NCBI GenBank assembly: GCA_038363925.1
Contig: JAQQWL010000013.1
Location: 1,798,001-1,862,000, forward strand
Length of the DNA: 64,000 nt
Source: Apiospora phragmitis
Lineage: Eukaryota > Ascomycota > Sordariomycetes > Amphisphaeriales > Apiosporaceae
Reading direction: 5' to 3'
This document shows, piece after piece, positions 13,435 through 23,737 of this stretch; positions within the stretch are counted from its first letter, which is position 1; the number at the start of each line of letters is the position of its first letter. The notes under the pieces were generated by a model, which searched no databases, was not told the origin of the DNA, and saw only the letters and a list, made by a program, of their open reading frames with translations. Both the position numbers and the translations under genes were made by a program.

Positions 13435-13471
13435 GTAGTGCGTGCGCAGACTTTTGCGAGGTCACTTTACT
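13435..13471 (-). repeat. right terminal inverted repeat (37 bp)
   Basis: Inverted partner of 4610-4646; followed by TA at 13472-13473. Confidence 0.7.
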
Positions 13472-13806
13472 TACATCTTACTTGAACATGGGGCGCACGA
13501 CTAGCTGGCATAAAAAAAAACTTAGGGAATTCATCAATATTATCTAGAATTGGCCGTCGGAAATACATAGCCTTATATATACAGATTTCTTTTCAATATC
13601 ACAGTCGCTCGTTGCGATCTGTTTCTACAATCGCACATTATTTAGGTTAGCCTAGCGCTACAGGCCTCGGCGCCTACTGTGGCAGGCGCTAGGGTGCGGT
13701 AAAATAAGCTGGCAGTGGCACACCGTCCAAAGCTACGCTTAAAATCTATCAATCGATAATCCCCAGGGATTCCTCCTCCTTTTCTTTCCTCCTCACCAAT
13801 CCGCCC

Positions 13807-14170
13807 CTATCCTCGGCACAAGTGGTTCATCGCATGACCGAAAGATCCCTCATTACGAGAAAATGCCCAGTGATCATGCAGTACGAAATCAGGGGCGTCC
13901 AACGCCGGGAAATGGCCCCCACGGTCGTGCACCACGCACAGCTGCACGTTGCCCCGCCTCTGCGCCCAGTACAGCCGCAGCCCGTACCACGTACTACATG
14001 TTCAGCCGGAACTCAGAGATGGCGACGAGCTGCGTGACGTAGGGGAGGAAATCAGAGCCGGCGGTAGATGAGAAGTCCTTCTATGTGCAACCGATAAAAA
14101 AGTGAACTTGGAGGGAATGAAGAACATCACTCACCAAGGTGCCGAAGGTCGGTCAGAGGTCGTGGTCAAA
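13807..14170 (-). pseudogene. C-terminal fragment of an epoxide hydrolase-like alpha/beta hydrolase
   Basis: On the minus strand a frame reads DFLPYVTQLVAISEFRLNM, meets a TAG, then continues one frame over as LRLYWAQRRGNVQL and VVHDRGGHFPALDAPD, ending at TAG 13809-13807. The RGGHFxALxxP block is the catalytic-histidine motif of microsomal-type epoxide hydrolases. A GTGAGT donor near 14137 and a TAG acceptor before AAGGACTTC suggest that one ancestral intron is still visible. The nucleophile and lid regions are absent, so only the last fifth of the gene is present. A nonsense codon plus a frame change indicates a dead fragment, lying 340 bp from the edge of the RIP block. Confidence 0.6.
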
Positions 14171-14795
14171 CCGCTAATTCGTAACCAGTTATGGCCATTG
14201 GGCAGAGACTGGGCCAGTTAATGCTCAAGGGTCGAGTAACTCCCGAGTATATGTCGAGTGTTCCTATCAAGTTACAGCATGCATACCGCTGTGCAGCTTG
14301 AACTCCCCGAGGTTCCCTTGTTCTTGAGCCGGTTCTCTTACCCGACGCTCGGCCCATCAAAGTAATAAGCATATAGATCTCGGACAAAGCAGTCGCGGTT
14401 GGGTTTATCCCTTGCGTCGATACCATGTGCGCCACATAATCAGGTAGCAGGGACTAGAATGGGATGTTTGCTACGTCTTACCATATACAGGCAGCTCTGT
14501 AAGTCGGCTCCCCCAAGCAAACATGATAGAACTCTACTATTGGAGCTCTCAGACTCTGTCGCATTGACCATTATTAGTCCATTCATGCTATCACTTCGGT
14601 TGGGGCTAATACTATGTATGATACGATTACCGGTTTCTAATATTAATACAGGCTGCGCCGATCAGTATGGTTCCTTCAACGCACCCCATATTCTCTGGTA
14701 TTCTTTCGTTGCTCCTCCACTATCTACTTGGTTATGCAGTCCGCTCCCAACCATTATCCGACACGAATAGTTCCAACTCACCAAGCGTAGCAAAT
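14171..14795. other. region between gene remnants
   Basis: Contains the probable promoter of the pepsin-like gene and an in-frame upstream ATG at 14667. It may also cover lost 5' parts of the epoxide hydrolase fragment, which I cannot recognise. No gene supported. Confidence 0.4.
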
Positions 14796-16725
14796 ATGGC
14801 GCCCGCAGGGTGGAATCAACTATTCGGCAGTGTAATAGCATGCATTATGCTCTCGGTCGAAATCACACAGGCCGCAAACCCACGGTCTGAGCCGCCAGGC
14901 ACTGTTTCGCTCCCGATACGCTATGATGCCGACAATCACTGGTATGTACTGCAGTCTATGGGTGTCGGCTGCGCTCGGAGAGCCGCCTCAAACCATCGAC
15001 TTTGGCCTTGTGACAAATGAGTATATCACTGTACCTTACTCAGGGGTATGCCAATCGAATCCACAGGCATGCAGATATGGGAGTTGTGAGTTCAATAACA
15101 TCTAAAACCACTGAAAATGCGGTTTGTCACGGGGTCTGGCTTATTTCTCTTTTCTATCGCTTGTTGTAGACGACCCGACCAAATCATCTAGCCAACAGAT
15201 TATCGGGAATGGCGCAGTAAACAACAGTCGATTTGAGGAGCTGCACGGCAATGAGGGCTACATGTTTCAAGAGACTCTGATCCTTGGAGGCGTCAAAGTA
15301 ACCAATATGACTGTCGGATTAGAGGTGCATGGCTCTCTCCCAACCCTTAATCTGGGGGCGCTGGCGGATTTGGTCGGGCAACCGACATTGTCCACCTCGA
15401 TGGCTGAACAGAACATCATTCTCACCAATGCTTACAGTTTGGCACTGGATCGAAAAGGTGATCTACTATATTCCATCTCGAGCTGTTCCACCGGGCTGGT
15501 TGGCTAATAAACACACTTCTAAGCGGGTTCCGCCGATGGCAATGGTACAATCACCTTTGGAGTCGTCGACACCAGCAAGTTTGTGGGAGATTTGACTGCG
15601 TTGGAAGCAAATGGCTTCGCTTATAGCAAGCGTAAACCTACCTACTTTGGGCTCGCCTTGACCTCTTTGAAAGTGGGCAGTTCGGCAGGCGAGGATGAAC
15701 TTCTCACCCCCGAAGCCCCATTGTTTATAAGTTTTGCGCCTGGCAATGATTTGATGATTCTTCCGACCAACCTAGCAAACATCACCTTTGCTGAGATCGG
15801 CGACGTAGACTCCAGGTTCTACAATGGCAACGACGGAAACCCTACCGTACCATGTGAGAAGGCGGATCCAGACTCCTACCTGTCATTCCAGTTCCACGGC
15901 CCGTCCGGGCCAGTAATCCGCGTTCCGCTGGCCGACTACTTCGTGCCGCTCAACTACACCCTTGGTCTACCGAAGAAAGGTCCAGACTACGATCCCCGCC
16001 GCCATGGCGGTCGATGCACCCAGATGATCCGCACCAACATCAACCCCGACGGGCCGACAAAATAGAACTGGCTAGTGGAGTTGGGCGAGACGTTTCTACG
16101 CAACGCCTACGTAGTATGCGATTACGAAAACCACCATGTCGGGATCGCGCAGCCCAAGTTCTCCACTGAGTCCAAACTCGTTCCTTTTGCCAGCCGTGGT
16201 GCGAGCATCCCCTTGGCCAGCCCTGGACCGGCGGTCAAGCCCCCTGTCATGTATAACGTTTCGACCAACACCTTCGCTGACTTCCCCGTGGCGAAGCTTG
16301 ACACACTTCGCGCTGCTCCTGGCATACAGGCTTCGAGACTTGGGCAACCGTCTGGCGACAGGAAGAACCTCGCCGTCGGATTGGGAGTCGGATTATCCCT
16401 CGGGTTAGTGGCCATTCTCGCCGGCGCAGTCTGCCTCTGGGTCGTCAAGCTTGGAAGATCAGTTCCCTTCCTCGGTCGGTGGCTCAGAAGCCCATCGACG
16501 AAAGACACATTCGAGCTCGACGACAGAGAACGGGAAAGTGAATACTCGGACGCCGCCTCGTCTTCGTCTGCCTCGGACCCCGCCACGCCAGTTTCTCCGA
16601 CTGAGCTCGATGCCAACCCTCCAACGAAAACGAACACGGGCCCAGAGCCCAGATCCGTCTCCATGGCGTCCCTGCCCAGCTCCATTAGTGCTCGACGCAC
16701 TGTGGAATCTGGAGCAACGAGATAG
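14796..16725 (+). pseudogene. membrane-anchored pepsin-like (A1) protein lacking both catalytic Asp, with lesions
   Basis: The start at 14796 gives a signal peptide (SVIACIMLSVEITQA). Introns at 15086-15169 (84 bp, GTGAGT...TAG) and 15458-15523 (66 bp) remove two stop codons and keep frame. The fold markers of peptidase family A1 are clear: LGEPPQTIDFGL, TITFGVVDTSKFVGDL, then LGETFLRNAYVVCDYENHHVGIAQ split as expected near the C-lobe, then a transmembrane helix (LGVGLSLGLVAILAGAVCL) and an acidic Ser-rich tail. The two DTG/DSG catalytic motifs are replaced by VTNE and APGN, so proteolysis is not expected. Two lesions remain: one extra base near 14960 in a GGG run, and an in-frame TAG at 16063-16065 explicable as CAG to TAG. 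An alternative in-frame start is 14667. Confidence 0.7.
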
Positions 16726-17149
16726 CCGACAAGCAAGCGGAAAAGGGGCTCTAGAAGACACTTCCATGACACGATTAGCAAGACCAACTTGTATCTCTGA
16801 GTTGGCTGAACAGCCGGATCCACCATAAGGTGAAAGAAAGATGGAAACCGTCGTAGGACCTCGAGCTATCAGTCGGCGCTGGGCGTGGCGGACGCCACAC
16901 TGTCGAGTAATGCGCCAGTCCCTTTCGACGACTGTACCTTGAGGCGCTGATCCAGGCTCTGCTTGCAGAGGGGTGTGCTTTATGCTCACATAAGTCGCAT
17001 TTAGCTTCAGGCAGCTCTGACCTACCCGGTGGAGTGAAGTAATTAAAGGAAGCATTGCTGCCCCTGTTGGTGATATGTCTTTTAGCAGGCCTGCTATTTA
17101 ATAGAATAGCGACGAAAGGGATTTCCTGAACTTCCGTATCCGCGCTGTG
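16726..17149. other. intergenic
   Basis: No coding frame or repeat that I can support. Confidence 0.5.
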
Positions 17150-17345
17150 CTACTGCGAAGGGGGGTTTGTCGTTGGGAGGGTGTGGATATCTGTCCACAT
17201 CTTGACCGCCCTCCGCCAAAACCGATCTTGAATCGCGGTGATGTGGGCCTCTGCTTCCGCTACGCTCGTCGCTACCGCCATGAATGTTCCCACGATCGCC
17301 TGGGCCTCTATCCTTTGGAGAGGGAGTCTAGATCACCCAGCGCCA
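17150..17345 (-). mobile_element. remnant of a Tad-type LINE (ORF2 3' part)
   Basis: A minus-strand frame reads LDSLQRIEAQAIVGTFMAVA, then VAEAEAHITAIQDRFWRRAV and KMWTDIHTLPTT. This matches the linker after the RNase H domain of fungal Tad-like LINE ORF2 proteins (QR-AQAIxGAFRTV...AEAEAxIxxxxER...RAxKxWxxLHTLP). Only about 60 residues are recognisable; no ends, tail or target duplication were found. Unlike the LINE at 24327 it lies on the opposite strand and covers a different segment of ORF2. Confidence 0.5.
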
Positions 17346-17962
17346 TTACCCCTGCTGGCTCAGCACTGTCACACACTTGATGGAAACACCCCCCTGGCGG
17401 GATGGAACAAGAGTGCCTGGGGATTGTGGCCCGAGCACACTCTAATGACCGGGCACTCGTAGCTCGCGGACGGTGGGCCTGGGTAATATAGAGCCGCGCG
17501 ATATAGGCACTGCCACGTTTTAAGACATCGACGTCTTTCGTCGGACTGACTCGTCTATAACTCGCCTAATCAGCATCTATGCCATTGGTTGGCTTGACTC
17601 ACCCAGTACATGTATCATTGGTCGACCTGACTCGCTCACTTGGATCGAGGAGGCTCAAGATCCACTCCGATGTAACTCCGCCATAGTCCGTGGCACGGTG
17701 GAGGTGCGATTAAATACATGACCGACTGCCGGGGAAGGAAACCCGGCCCGAAGAGATCAACTTTCGACGCCATGTAACTTGCAAAGGCATATGCCGCGCA
17801 ATAACAGCCTTACTATGGTAACAAATGCCGATACCCTGCTATAGTAACATGGCCTCCTATACGTATTCGCGACCTATATTACGACGACAAAAGCAGTGCA
17901 CCTATATCGTATTCAGAAGTCTACCGGGTAAATACGGTACTGGCGCCCTTTCAGTCCCTATG

Positions 17963-17976
17963 GTCTATATAAGGGG
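17963..17976 (+). promoter_or_regulatory. TATA box of the small secreted protein gene
   Basis: TCTATATAAGGGG lies about 135 bp before the ATG at 18103. A CT-rich leader (CTCTCACTCTCACTC) follows, as in well-expressed fungal genes. Confidence 0.55.
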
Positions 17977-18102
17977 TGTTCCCAAGAAGATATTTGTTGT
18001 TCTCTCACTCTCACTCACCACGCTATCCTTCGCAATCTTTACCACAGCTCACTCCTTCGGCGAAACGCTACCATTCGTTCAATTACCCCCATCCCTCCCA
18101 AA

Positions 18103-18318
18103 ATGCAGTTCTCTGTTGCCGTTGTCATCCAAGTCGTCGCTCTTGCGTCGGCTGCAACCCTTCCTGTCGGGGAATACCTTGAGAAGTCTTCGGAGGCTGG
18201 CGTCGAGCAGGTCAAGTCCCCCCTGCCTGGATACATTCGTGTCCCGGAGGTCACCGTCCAGCAGAACAACTACAAGCCTAACTGGAAGCGCGATACGGAG
18301 GCCGAGGTCGAGGCTTAG
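18103..18318 (+). CDS. small secreted protein, 71 aa, with a Kex2-type KR site
   Basis: MQFSVAVVIQVVALASA is a good signal peptide (cleavage near residue 18). The mature part is about 53 residues, rich in Glu, Val and Pro, without cysteine. Near the C-terminus KPNWKR is followed by DTEAEVEA. Lys-Arg is the cleavage site of the Golgi protease Kex2, and an acidic EA-rich stretch after KR is typical of pheromone-like precursors, where dipeptidyl peptidase trims EA pairs. Here there is a single KR and no WC-GQPC pheromone core, so I do not call it a pheromone. It could be a secreted peptide precursor or a small effector. A TATA box and CT-rich leader upstream support transcription. No intron is needed and the reading frame is intact. 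Confidence 0.65.
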   Translation: MQFSVAVVIQVVALASAATLPVGEYLEKSSEAGVEQVKSPLPGYIRVPEVTVQQNNYKPNWKRDTEAEVEA

Positions 18319-18587
18319 TCCAGATCCCCAGTAATGCAGTTTATCTGGTTCCAGAAGGCTGACGGTCCCTGGCCAGATCACCCCAGAGCAGGATGAGTAG
18401 AAGACAAGGCGGCGATGACAGAGAATGTAGAGCTGGAGGTGGAAGAGTCAAGATAGTAATTAGCTGCGTCGGTATGGGAGTCGTCTCTCACTTAATACAC
18501 TCGTTATACATTCCCCCTTCTGCCGCGAGAACGAGTTAGGCTCGCCAAGTCGCCCAAGAACGCAAGTATGCGCTGATTTCCAACAAT

Positions 18588-20512
18588 TCATCGAAGGGGA
18601 AAGATGTCAGGGTCATCTTCGACCGATTGAAGCCACTGGCCGTCCATGAGCATATCGGCGTAACACTCTCCGATAAGCACCATCTCCTCATTTCGCATGC
18701 CTATCACGACAGGAATGTCACACCCCAATAGAACGCAGACGTAGTCTCCAAGCTTCGTGTCCTCGGGAACCATCATGTACATTCCTTGGCGAGAAATGGC
18801 GAAGCACCGGCCTTTCATGGTCTTTCGGAGCATGATGAGATACTCGGAGGCCATCAACCCCGCTTGTTGGTGGGAAAGGAGTCGAACACCAGCGTCTTCC
18901 AGAAGTCCGCTTCGCGGTAGGGACGTCCCTGGAACGCGCTTGCAAGGACGTCGACCTGGCTGTCAGCCACGCTCGCGATGATGGCTAGGTCCTTGGAACG
19001 CGTGTCCCCCGCTGAGGACGACGAGAAGGCCCCGGTCGCGAATCCCACCCACCTCAGGCTGTCAATCAAGTAGCCTTTGACCTCCAGGACCCGGTCCTGG
19101 TCGTGGAAGCTGTACTCGGGCTCCAGATCCCCGCCGGCGCGGAAGCGGCAGTGGCTCAGGTCGTCGATGGTCGGCCCTCGGCCGTTGTCGTTCCAGTTCG
19201 GGAGCCACGAAGCAAAGGGAAAGCGGCCCGCAGGCACCCAGTCAGGGAAGCTGCCCCTCCCTGACGACCCGTGGCCAGCGCAACATAGAGAGTTCAGCGG
19301 TCCATGCTTGCGTGTCATGAACGCTTCTTCTTCTTCGTCCGTCTCGGCCGCCGCCGCGCCCGAAGTGTCATCAAGACTCAGAGTGAAGTTTAACGATAAC
19401 TGCGGAGCGCTGCTCGTGACCACGTCGTCATGCGCCTCCGCGCGGCGCCTTTCTGGGAGCAGTTACTTGAAGGCGTCGGTAAAGACCTTCTCCACGGTCG
19501 CCTTGTAGTCAACTGTGATGCCCTGTCGCGTCTCCTCGTTCACCAACCCGAGCAGCGAGTAGATCTTGTCGCGCGGATCCGTCGCGGAGAAGGACCGGTA
19601 CTTCTGCAGCGCCGAGAGCAGCCAGCGAACGTCTCTGTCGGGCCCATTCGGGTCATCTAGCCCCTGACGCATGCCATCCATGAGCAGCGGGAAGCTATCT
19701 TCCAACAACGGGCTCAGGTGCCAGAAATGCATAGCGCCCGGATCCCGCATCGCGACGAACGCGAGAACGGAGCCGAGAAAGGCCTCGAAGTCGGCCCAGG
19801 CGACGCCCATGTGCCCGCAGACGACGGTGGGGTTCTTGAACAGGGCGATCTCCTGGATCATCCAGACGCGCGACCAGTAGTCGCGGCGGCAGAACTCGAA
19901 GACGACGTGCCAGATGAGGGCGTAGCTCCGATCGCGCATCAGCGAAACGTAGTCCGAGCCGGGCGTCCGGCCGACCCATCGGTCCTCGATCGAGACCCGC
20001 GCGCGCCCGGACTCCAGCGCCGCCTGCCGGCTGATGAACATCAGGGCCAGCTCGCTGTCGTCGTCGATCTAGCCCAGCCAGATGAGGGTGTGCGTCGCCA
20101 GCGAGTAGATGTCTTGCATGAGCTTGACCTGCGTCGCTCTCTCCTCGTCGTCCTTTTGGTTGATGCAGAGGGCGTCGATCCAGACCGGCCGGCTGCCGTC
20201 CTCAGGCCGCAGGCCCTTCAGCATGGCCAGCAGCGGGGGGCCGACCGGGAAGCTCGCGCGGTCGATGGAGATGTTTGTGGATGGCGCGGCGGCTCCCCAC
20301 CGATAGGATAGGGCGTTGTATTTGACATCCAAGAGTTTCATGGTGTCCAGCGCGACATCCTGGATCATCTCACACTCCACCACGTCGTCTCGGGTGCCTG
20401 GCAAGATGACGAGGAGGCGTATATGCCTGCTGGACCGCAGTTCTTGGTACCGGTATCCGCGGCAGGCGCCGAAAGGGGGAAGGAGATTGATAAGTGGGCA
20501 CGAGAAACCCAA
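18588..20512 (-). pseudogene. HET-domain (heterokaryon incompatibility) gene with two stops and a frameshift
   Basis: The minus strand encodes the standard HET core: NALSYRWG, VWIDALCINQKDDEERATQV, YSLATHTLIWLG, YWSRVWMIQEIAL, DPRDKIYSLLGL. The C-terminal part ends RCFAISRQGMYMMVPEDTKLGD, YVCVLLGCDIPVV and GECYADMLMDG. One frame runs through 20512-18857 but is broken by TAG at 20071-20069 (after WLG) and TAA at 19465-19463 (after DAFK). Both are explicable as CAG/CAA to TAG/TAA. Near 18860 a one-base loss in a GGGG run moves the frame for the last ~90 codons. No ATG opens the first frame. An ATG at 20687 starts a short separate exon-like frame (MNYSRAFTSPEQEDQQEE) that might be exon 1, but no clean splice is evident. 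The protein would belong to fungal allorecognition and is probably inactive. Confidence 0.8.
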
Positions 20513-20687
20513 GCCAAGATCGGCACCATCACCTCGACAATCCCGGCCTGGCCAGCTATGCCAGGTTGAGAGGATTCCCCGTTCGTCGTGTTCTGATCGA
20601 TCCGATACGGCTCTGGAAAGGGGGGGTCAGCGTCTCCTCCTGCTGATCTTCCTGTTCGGGTGAGGTAAATGCACGGCTGTAATTCAT

Positions 20688-21103
20688 GGCACCTAGCTCA
20701 GTTCAGGATAACAATGCTCAAAAGGCTATCTTGACGTTAGCTTTCTTATTCTCGGTGCGCCCCAGAAGTAGCACAGACATGACGTTTTGGACTCGCCGAG
20801 TGGACATCAATTAGCACATACGGTCTAGCGATACAGGCATGGTTTGTTTTTTGTTTCATCATGAGTGATATCCTAATTACTGCGTAAACATCTGTACGCA
20901 GAGCATTACGATATAGTCCATTATTCTAGCTGCTTCGTGAGAGCTGCCAATAGAGTGATGCATCGTGATGAAAAGCTAGAAGCCTGTAAATACCTCCATC
21001 GCCACTGCCATCCCCGGCATCTCAAACGTTCATCATTGGTCGTCCAAAGCTCGCGCCTGTGAGGCCATCCTCGAAGCCTTGTCATCTTCCCCAGGTACAA
21101 CGC
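20688..21103. other. intergenic
   Basis: Upstream of the HET gene and downstream of the secreted protein gene, both on the minus strand. No further gene seen. Confidence 0.5.
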
Positions 21104-21822
21104 TTATGCGGTGCATGTGAGATCAGCAGTGTTACTGTCAAAAGTGCAGCGCTTGTCGCTGACAAAGGCCAACTATCAGGGGGGCATTAGCTCGGTCTTC
21201 ATAACCAAAATGTAGATATCGAGTGGTTTACTTACGTTGATAAAGCCACCGTCGCCACGAGTGTACAGGGCGTTGTTGGCAGTCATGTAGAAGCAGTCGT
21301 AGCTGGTTTTTCTCCATAGTCAGTGGCAGAGTTCCATGACCTATAAAAAAAAGTGGGGGGAGGAGGGGGGACGTACTCAGTGTTCAGGGGTCCGAGGGTC
21401 ATCTTGACCGAGGTCAGGCCATCCATGCCCTTGGGGTCCTCGAGGTCGTAGGCCTCGTTGTAGCAGATGGCGGCGGCGAACTTGGCCGGGTCCGGGTTCT
21501 TGGCCCACATGGCCTCGGCCGTCTTCTTGGTGAAGGCCTCGCGCGCGTTGTCGAAGTTGGCCAGGTCCTTGATGAGGTTCGTGGCCGCATCGATCGCCGC
21601 CTTCGTGATGGCCGTCGCCGCCGCCGTCCCGGCCGCCGTTACGATCGCCGTCAGGATCTCCCGCTTGTGGACCTGCTGGTGGTCCAGGGTCTGGGGCAGG
21701 GGCTCGCGCTTCTCGGTGACGGCGACGCCGGCGTTGGGGCTGTAGTGACCGGTGGGCGAGGCCGAGGCGATGGAAGCGGCGGCGCTCAGGAGGGCGAGGG
21801 TGCTGGTGGCGGTGAAACGCAT
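21104..21822 (-). CDS. secreted hypothetical protein, 193 aa, 2 introns
   Basis: I place the start at 21822 (MRFTATSTLALLSAAASIASA, a strong signal peptide) rather than at upstream in-frame codons. Exon 1 is 21822-21377, exon 2 is 21302-21236 and exon 3 is 21172-21104. The introns (74 and 63 bp) have GTACGT and GTAAGT donors. The joined protein has a propeptide-like segment with dibasic sites (EKREP, HKRE), an Ala/Thr-rich amphipathic helix (EILTAIVTAAGTAAATAITK), and a C-terminal region with conserved-looking YDCFYMTANNALYTRGDGG and DKRCTFDSNTADLTC. Three to four cysteines are available for disulfides. It resembles a fungal family of secreted proteins of unknown function (DUF7888-like; named from memory and moderately sure). 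The KR sites allow Kex2 processing. The gene appears intact. Confidence 0.75.
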
Positions 21823-22963
21823 CTTGGTGGTGGTGGTTGTGGTGGTGGAAAGTGGTTGTTTGGAAAGCGAAGGAAGTAAAAATGAATGGAATGAATACCC
21901 GCTCAAGTCAATGAGAGTATAGACTGTTCTGTACAAAGAAGAGAAAGTTGGTGAATCGAAAGCAAGTATTAAAAGAGCGAAGTGGCTTGATGGTGACGAA
22001 GGGAGACCAGAAACTTAGGTAGATTTGGCATCTCTTCTTTATAATACTCGCCTTAGGAGTTCTGCCCCACAAGGCTGCTTCGTGAGGTACATCTCGATAT
22101 AGTATCGCGTCCTTTCGGCCGGCATGCACAGCCAGTAAGGGTGACCATGACTCGTGACAAAGTGTCGGTATACGCCATTGTGCAGCTATTTTTCAAGGGT
22201 GTATGGACCTGGGGGTTTCGTCTTTATGGGTGATCAGCAGTGGAACCAGCCAGGCGGTGCGACTTCAGTCCACACCACCAATGGACGTCAAACCCTCAAA
22301 AAAGTATGCAAAAGCGATGTCGAGAGAGGCTGTCGTGGAAGAAGGAAAGTGCCGTTGGTGTCAACATCATACATCCCTGTTAGTCAATTTTATCTGAATA
22401 AGCCAAGCCTTATGCGTTGAGCCGGCCGACCCATCAAGCCCACCGGCCGAACCCTCTGTATAGAACTCCCACCAATCAGGGGTAACTATACCCTGAATAC
22501 CCACCGAAATAGAGTTCAACCCTCAAACCGCTAAGAGCACCTGACAGCCTCAAATGGCGGGTTATCGGCCGAGAAAGTGCAGACTGATCCCCGGGTCCCA
22601 TGATCAAGGCTTGTTCTTCCCTCCCACCCCAACGTGCCATGACACACACCCTTAATACCACTTTGCGTAGGGCTTGGCGGGTCCTCGGTCTCCAGGACGA
22701 GGTCCTTTTGGTCGAAAATAAAGTCACGTCGTGGCTTGCCGCTGCGCCATCTTGAAGGCGCAGTCCTCCTTATACCAGCACTCAGGTTTTGACAAGTACA
22801 TGTCAGTTTCGTCTTATGGTGATCCAAGAAAAAGGTCTTCGACGAGGAAGGGGGCCACGAATTGAATCGAAACAGAGAGTCATGCGAGGGTCGAGTTCAC
22901 CCCATTCTACCCATTATATTGAGAAGTACTACACCTACTATGCTCTGCCAACAGCTGAAATGC
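21823..22963. other. intergenic
   Basis: Promoter region of the minus-strand secreted protein gene, with a TTGTGGTGG-type repeat leader just before its ATG. No other gene that I can support. Confidence 0.5.
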
Positions 22964-23369
22964 ACGGCCCTCACGCCACACCTATTTTTAGCCGTGTACT
23001 TGAAAAACTTTAGTGCATTCACCTTACCAGCCACTGGCAGTGTGCAGTGCGATCAATCGTAACGCGTACAGCGCGTAAAGCACCTGTTGCATCCCCCCCC
23101 CTCTTGCCTTCTACCATCCGATATATACAGATTTGGCTCTTTTCAGGGCCAAATAAGTACTATTCCATATATGATGGATGGCCGGCCGCACGTGCTTTTT
23201 TCGTCAGCAGTGTAAGTGGTGATGGTTTTTTGGTGTTGCACCCTTTTTAGTACTGCACCCTGCACGGTGGCACCCCTTTTGGTGTTAGGGGACAATCGAT
23301 GCGCTTGTCGGCGCCGGCAATGTGAAACTTCAGGTACATACCTAAAAATAGGTGTAGTGTGAGGACCGT
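22964..23369. repeat. MITE-like element copy B (406 bp, inverted ends)
   Basis: The left end ACGGCCCTCACGCCACACC continues TATTTTTAG. The right end, reverse-complemented, is ACGGTCCTCACACTACACC continuing TATTTTTAGG. The ~28-bp inverted ends differ mainly by C/T changes. No ORF lies inside. The repeat at 1121-1446 shares the same end. No clear target duplication is visible, so the superfamily is unknown. Confidence 0.6.
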
Positions 23370-23668
23370 ACCTGGCAGCTGTTGACAGGGCATAGTAGGT
23401 TTAACCGGAAATTACATATTCGATAACTGCGTCCTAGACGGCCTGAGGGAAAATGCAGAATACAATATGTAATAAGGTCGAAGGTGGTTGACAATGTTAT
23501 CAAACGAATAATAAAAGCTCCGAGGCAAGGGATCCAAGCAAGGGACACCTAATCAAGTCGAATAACCAATCGGGTAGGCCGCGCTGTGAACAACCAAAAC
23601 AGTCAACTTCAATCCTCAACTTCAAGCCCTCGATCCCTTATTCTCCTTTCATTTGTTCTTTGGCCCAC

Positions 23669-23730
23669 TAACAGACAGACAGAGACAGACAGACAGACAG
23701 ACTAACAAACACACACACACACACACAAAC
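23669..23730 (+). repeat. (CAGA)n / (CA)n microsatellite
   Basis: ACAGACAG units pass into an uninterrupted CA run. It lies in the probable 5' leader of the small gene that follows. Confidence 0.85.
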
Positions 23731-23737
23731 AAACTGA

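Larger units (their letters stand above)
4610..13471. mobile_element. RIP-degraded TIR DNA transposon, host of a nested LTR element
   Basis: Bases 4610-4646 and the reverse complement of 13435-13471 match at 32 of 37 positions, sharing AAAGTCTGCGCACGCAC. Both outer edges are flanked by TA (4608-4609 and 13472-13473), as for Tc1/mariner/pogo-type insertion. Removing the nested retroelement and its duplicated target leaves about 1.44 kb. The interior is extremely AT-rich with TpA in excess and CpG retained, the pattern left by RIP acting on CpA. I cannot identify a transposase in the remnants, so the superfamily rests only on the TIRs and the TA target. Confidence 0.65.

Noticed and set aside
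4610..13471. CRISPR array or centromere as explanation of the AT-rich block
   Set aside because: There are no regularly spaced short direct repeats. Paired LTRs, TIRs, target duplications and pol remnants explain the block as RIP-mutated transposons.
16122..17055. 234- and 198-codon minus-strand frames
   Set aside because: Shadows of the pepsin-like gene's membrane anchor and Ser-rich tail; Arg/Ser-rich, no motif.
18103..18318. Alpha-type mating pheromone precursor
   Set aside because: There is one KR site only and no repeated peptide or WC-GQPC core, so I kept the neutral name small secreted protein.
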